The notes below the pieces were generated by a model that ran no database searches, had not been told where the DNA came from, and saw only the letters and a program-made list of their open reading frames with translations. A DNA stretch of 9,396 bases from JBNJDJ01 sp051744845 (GTDB taxonomy: Bacteria > Bacillota > Clostridia > Peptostreptococcales > Acidaminobacteraceae): the NCBI GenBank assembly GCA_051744845.1, contig JBNJDJ010000071.1, positions 1 to 9,396 of the forward strand. Direction: 5' to 3'. The position numbers and the translations under genes were made by a program. Position 1 is the stretch's first letter; each line of letters opens with the position of its first letter. Shown here piece after piece: positions 6,865-9,396 of this stretch.

Positions 6865-8212
6865 ATGCATCACCTCCAAAAATATTTAAAATTGATTTTG
6901 ATTTATTAATTGTTTCATAGTACTCTTTTTTTCCTTTTGAATCTTTCACTATACCTGCACCTACTTGTAAATAACCTTTATTTTTTTTCAAGATTAATGT
7001 TCTAATATGAATCAATTGTTCCATTTGATTATTAAATCCAAAATATCCTACAGTACCTCCATATAATTCTCTTTTAGTATCTTCTAACTCTTCAATAATC
7101 TCCATCGCTCTAATTTTAGGTGCTCCTGAAAGAGTCCCTGCTGGAAGCATAGACTTTAAAGCTAATACATTTTCAGATTTTAAATCACCTGTTACTAAAG
7201 AAGTTATATGTGTTACATGACTAAATGATTTAAGTTGCATAAATTCTTTTACTTTTACCGAACCTATTTTAGATACCTTACCTAGATCATTTCTTGCTAA
7301 GTCTACTAACATTAAATGTTCTGATTTTTCTTTAGGATCATTTAAAAGTTTTTTCTTTAATTTTTTATTTTCTTCTAAATCATTTGATTTTTTAATTGTA
7401 CCTGCAATTGGAACAGTGGATATTTCTCCGCCATTATTTTTTATAAGAATTTCTGGAGATACGCCTACTAAATCATAATCTTTTAATTTAAAAAAATATT
7501 TATACGGATTATCTTTTTTATTTAATTTATGAAAAATTTCTAAACCTTTAGCTTCTGTTTTGAAACTTATTCTTTGGGATAATACAACTTGAAATATATC
7601 TCCTTTTTCTATATAATCTTTTGCTTTTTTAACCTTTTTACAAAATTCTTTTTTAGAAGTATTTGTCTTTAAATCTGATAATTGAATCTCAATATCTTTT
7701 ATTTTTCTTTTACTTATCGAATCTTTCATATTTTGAAATTTTTTTTCTATATTTTCACTTTCCTCATATGAATTAATATATAGATATATCTTTTTTTCCT
7801 TTTTACTATAAACAATTAAATCTTTTATAAATAATAAATCTATATCAGGTAAATTTATATTTCTTTTATTATTTGTTTTTATTTTTTCAATATAATGTAT
7901 CATTTCATATCCTATATTACCTATTAATCCACCTGTAAAGTGTTTAGATTTATTATTTTTTTGATTAAAAAACTTTAATTGTTTTTTTAAAATTTCAAAA
8001 GGATTTTTATTTTTATAATGTTTTTTATTTTTTAAATTCACTTCAATAAAATTACCTTTTGATCTAAAATATTTATTATTACTTTTTCCTATATAAATAT
8101 ATTCTTCATTTTCATATATAAATCCTAAGTTGCCTTTAACATAATTTTTATAAGTTTCTACTGAATTAAACTCTTCTAAATCATAAACTTTTTTATATAA
8201 CTTTAAATCCAT
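6845..8212 (-). CDS. trpE: Anthranilate synthase chorismate-binding subunit
   Basis: TrpE, with TrpG, converts chorismate to anthranilate, the committed step. The protein has 455 residues, at the short end of the family. The C-terminal chorismate-binding domain is intact: GDIFQVVLSQR (204-214), VPIAGT (267-272), HLMLVDLARNDLGKV (299-313), LPAGTLSGAPK (356-366), GGTVGYFGF and QVGAGIVKDS (416-425). The Ala in PIAGT marks anthranilate synthase rather than PabB, which usually has PIKGT. Two things are unusual: the segment after PIAGT reads IKKS where many homologues have RPRG, and the N-terminal LLES motif that binds feedback tryptophan is not recognisable (the region reads LGFIYENEEYIYIGK). The start is ATG, with AGGAGG five bases upstream, just after the T-box terminator. 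Its last codons (GGDAF) encode the trpG ribosome binding site. No tryptophan residue is present. Confidence 0.98.
   Translation of the reverse strand: MDLKLYKKVYDLEEFNSVETYKNYVKGNLGFIYENEEYIYIGKSNNKYFRSKGNFIEVNLKNKKHYKNKNPFEILKKQLKFFNQKNNKSKHFTGGLIGNIGYEMIHYIEKIKTNNKRNINLPDIDLLFIKDLIVYSKKEKKIYLYINSYEESENIEKKFQNMKDSISKRKIKDIEIQLSDLKTNTSKKEFCKKVKKAKDYIEKGDIFQVVLSQRISFKTEAKGLEIFHKLNKKDNPYKYFFKLKDYDLVGVSPEILIKNNGGEISTVPIAGTIKKSNDLEENKKLKKKLLNDPKEKSEHLMLVDLARNDLGKVSKIGSVKVKEFMQLKSFSHVTHITSLVTGDLKSENVLALKSMLPAGTLSGAPKIRAMEIIEELEDTKRELYGGTVGYFGFNNQMEQLIHIRTLILKKNKGYLQVGAGIVKDSKGKKEYYETINKSKSILNIFGGDAFDLINR
6869..6877 (-). promoter_or_regulatory. trpG ribosome binding site inside trpE, selects a TTG start
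   Basis: The minus strand reads GGAGGTGAT, complementary to the 16S rRNA 3' end over nine bases. GGAGG ends eight bases before TTG at 6864 but only two bases before ATG at 6870. The spacing favours the TTG, which also matches the family N-terminus. Confidence 0.8.
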
Positions 8213-8217
8213 TTTTT

Positions 8218-8223
8218 CCTCCT
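8218..8223 (-). promoter_or_regulatory. trpE ribosome binding site
   Basis: AGGAGG lies five A residues before the trpE ATG and only a few bases after the T-tract of the T-box terminator, so leader termination and translation start are immediately adjacent. Confidence 0.9.
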
Positions 8224-8226
8224 AAC

Positions 8227-8269
8227 AAAAAAAGACCACCTCATCCCTAATATGGGACGAAATGGTCTT
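8227..8269 (-). terminator. T-box intrinsic terminator
   Basis: The arms 8269-8254 and 8247-8232 pair over 16 contiguous positions (three of them G-U), with a six-base loop and a run of seven T ending at 8227. The 5' arm contains the CGTCCC needed by the antiterminator, so the two structures cannot coexist. Without uncharged tRNA-Trp bound, this hairpin should stop transcription just before trpE. Confidence 0.93.
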
Positions 8270-8284
8270 ACGCGGTACCACCCA
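8253..8284 (-). promoter_or_regulatory. T-box sequence and antiterminator
   Basis: The minus strand reads TGGGTGGTACCGCG (8284-8271), the hallmark of the class. TGGG pairs with CCCA (8256-8253) and GCG with CGT (8259-8257), leaving the seven-base bulge TGGTACC. Its TGGT presents the site for the NCCA 3' end of uncharged tRNA. The fourth bulge base is T, so the partner discriminator would be A, or G by wobble. Confidence 0.92.
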
Positions 8285-8288
8285 ATTT

Positions 8289-8369
8289 AAGTTTATTTAT
8301 ATAATAAAAAAAGCACTTCCCTGTATAAGAGAAATACCTAAATTTCTAAAGCCACTTATAAATAAACTT
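8289..8369 (-). promoter_or_regulatory. Long T-box stem III
   Basis: The arms 8369-8357 and 8301-8289 form a perfect 13-base-pair helix, directly before the T-box sequence. A smaller internal hairpin AGAAAT/ATTTCT lies inside its loop. Position between the stem II region and the antiterminator corresponds to stem III of the class, here longer than the short helix I would expect. Confidence 0.75.
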
Positions 8370-8467
8370 ATCTTTTTCCACTACAGAGTAATAAACTCGA
8401 TAGCTAACCTTTATAACGTAAGGAAACGGTAACCGCTACTATTAATTCACTTTACATCATTGTGGAT

Positions 8468-8470
8468 CCA
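8468..8470 (-). promoter_or_regulatory. T-box specifier codon TGG (Trp)
   Basis: On the 3' side of the stem I internal loop the minus strand reads GGAA-TGG-ATCCAC. A triplet in this context, preceded by GAA, followed by a purine and next to the closing helix, is the specifier position of T-boxes. TGG pairs with the CCA anticodon of tRNA-Trp, matching the genes controlled. Confidence 0.9.
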
Positions 8471-8572
8471 TTCCTTAAATATCTGTATATCAGTTCACAG
8501 CACCACTGACTCTCTTTGATACAAATTATTTAAGTACTCCTTCCACTCTCTGATTTTTCTTATTTGATTAAT

Positions 8573-8601
8573 ATATTACGTTAATAATTTCAATTTGTCA
8601 A
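8573..8601 (-). promoter_or_regulatory. Sigma-A-type promoter of the trp operon
   Basis: The minus strand has TTGACA (8601-8596), a 17-base spacer and TAATAT (8578-8573). The -35 is a full consensus match and the -10 is one base off TATAAT. Transcription should begin near 8567-8565, just ahead of T-box stem I. The -35 lies nine bases past the stop codon of the upstream gene. Confidence 0.88.
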
Positions 8602-8610
8602 GAAAAAATT

Positions 8611-9396
8611 TTATTTATTATTTTTAACTATTAAATTTAATTGATTATAAACCTTAATACATTCCTTGAATGAAAATCCATCAATTGATAGTTCATTTTT
8701 TAAACTATATCCATCTACTGCTCCAATTTTTACCATATTTTTTATTATTTCTTGATACTTTTTGACATCTAAAAATAAATTTTTTCCATAATCAATTGAT
8801 AGTCCAGCAACAAGTCCATATGCTCCCCAGTTTGAAACAGTAGTAACTAATAGATTATCACATGCTAAATTAGCTGCTATAGTTTTTCCATTTTGAATAT
8901 TTTTAAATACATATTCTTTTATTTTCCCCATACCTAGTTCATTCCCACCATCTCCTATAGCAGATGTTAAAACATCTAATTTTTTAGCTTTTTCAAAAAA
9001 TATATCAGTATTAGGAATATACTTTGTTAGATTAACTTTATTCATAGAATAATATTTATCATTAAAATTTTTTCCTGGTCTTTCAATAGACAATATATGG
9101 TCTGGATTATATTTTTTAAAAAAACAATCTATTTGACTATCTTCATCTGATTTTTTTAAAATCTCAATTTCAAAATCTTTATCTATACTTTTTTTGCCTT
9201 CTAATAATAAGTTTTTACTATATTTGTCAGTAATTATTACTACATCTTTGTCTAGTAATTTTAAAGCATTTGCTAAAATTAATGCTCCTGGTGGACCATC
9301 TGTTTCACCTATTAAATGACTCTTAACTAAAAAACCGGTTAATAAAATTATTGAATTACTTTCAATCAAATCATTTAAAAGATCATTTAATTGATT
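8611..9396 (-). CDS. D-glutamate cyclase-like (DUF4392) protein, 5' end cut by window edge
   Basis: The visible part resembles the DUF4392 family, whose characterised mammalian member (D-glutamate cyclase, DGLUCY) interconverts D-glutamate and 5-oxo-D-proline. Characteristic segments are LLTGF, GETDGPPGALILANAL, a Rossmann-like DVVIITDKY, LSIERPGKN, the glycine-rich SAIGDGGNELGMG and VSNWGAYGLVAGLS. The exact bacterial substrate is unproven, so function is by family only. A TTG at 9369 could be read as a start, but the frame stays open to the right edge (NQLNDLLNDL before IESNS) with no ATG and no ribosome binding site, so I treat it as 5'-partial with about 262 codons visible. It ends in TAA right before the trp promoter. 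I see no terminator after it, and no evidence that it belongs to the trp regulon. Confidence 0.88.
   Translation of the reverse strand, partial: NQLNDLLNDLIESNSIILLTGFLVKSHLIGETDGPPGALILANALKLLDKDVVIITDKYSKNLLLEGKKSIDKDFEIEILKKSDEDSQIDCFFKKYNPDHILSIERPGKNFNDKYYSMNKVNLTKYIPNTDIFFEKAKKLDVLTSAIGDGGNELGMGKIKEYVFKNIQNGKTIAANLACDNLLVTTVSNWGAYGLVAGLSIDYGKNLFLDVKKYQEIIKNMVKIGAVDGYSLKNELSIDGFSFKECIKVYNQLNLIVKNNK

Larger units (their letters stand above)
8227..8566 (-). ncRNA. Tryptophan-specific T-box riboswitch leader
   Basis: This untranslated leader of about 340 bases controls trpEGDCFBA by sensing uncharged tRNA. Stem I spans about 8546-8462: its base is GTGGA/TCCAC, a second helix is CTTAAATA/TATTTAAG (8534-8527 with 8481-8474), and the upper part has an AGAGAG bulge and a GGTGCTGTGA distal loop, as expected for docking the tRNA elbow. 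The specifier codon is TGG (Trp). Stem II is suggested by GTAGC/GCTAT (8439-8435 with 8404-8400), and a small hairpin GAGT/ACTC follows (8398-8386). Next come a long stem III, the conserved T-box sequence, and the mutually exclusive antiterminator and terminator. The 5' end is inferred from the promoter. The family and specificity are read directly from the sequence; the fold is by eye. Confidence 0.95.

Noticed and set aside
6862..6879. Longer trpG starts at TTG 6879 or ATG 6870
   Set aside because: The 6879 start would lie within or before the ribosome binding site and the ATG is too close to GGAGG. TTG 6864 fits both spacing and the family N-terminus.
8386..8439. A second, tandem T-box or a separate riboswitch in the leader
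   Set aside because: Only one conserved T-box sequence and one terminator are present, and the small hairpins fit stem II and linker structures of the single T-box.
1..9396. CRISPR array, insertion sequence, prophage, tRNA or rRNA genes
   Set aside because: I saw no regularly spaced direct repeats, no transposase or integrase motifs, no terminal inverted repeats and no tRNA-like cloverleaf. The window is filled by the genes listed.

Overview
The window is AT-rich (well under a third G+C by eye). Every gene I can support lies on the minus strand, so the layout is best read from the right edge to the left. The main content is a complete seven-gene tryptophan biosynthesis operon, trpE-G-D-C-F-B-A (8212 down to 1996), behind a tryptophan-specific T-box riboswitch leader (about 8566 to 8227) with a consensus-like promoter (8601-8573). 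The T-box control, low G+C, strong purine-rich Shine-Dalgarno sites, a TTG start and a Gram-positive-type lipoprotein point to a low-GC Bacillota, probably a Clostridia- or Tissierellia-like anaerobe. I cannot name the genus.

Right edge (8611-9396): the C-terminal part of a D-glutamate cyclase-like protein (DUF4392 family). Its reading frame runs off the window, so its real start is not visible. It ends nine bases before the -35 box of the trp promoter, with no obvious terminator between.

Leader (8573-8213): promoter, T-box stem I with a UGG (Trp) specifier, stem II/III structures, the conserved T-box sequence, an antiterminator and a competing intrinsic terminator, then the trpE ribosome binding site. 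Uncharged tRNA-Trp would favour the antiterminator and let transcription enter the operon.

Operon (8212-1996): TrpE and TrpG make anthranilate from chorismate and glutamine; TrpD adds phosphoribose; TrpF isomerises; TrpC closes the indole ring; TrpA and TrpB form tryptophan synthase. The genes overlap or nearly touch at all six junctions, and ribosome binding sites lie in the 3' end of the preceding gene, indicating tight translational coupling. All catalytic residues I looked for are present. The seven enzymes together contain only three tryptophan residues.

Left edge (1936-1): a large lipoprotein gene on the same strand, open for about 645 codons and cut by the window edge. It starts 59 bases after trpA with no visible terminator between, so it may be the eighth gene of the transcript. 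It has a signal peptide with lipobox, an extracellular beta-sandwich-like region, a glycine-rich hydrophobic helical region and further domains. I do not recognise its function, and it is the least explained part of the window. The rest is a well-formed but recognisable trp operon, and I see no clear new system.
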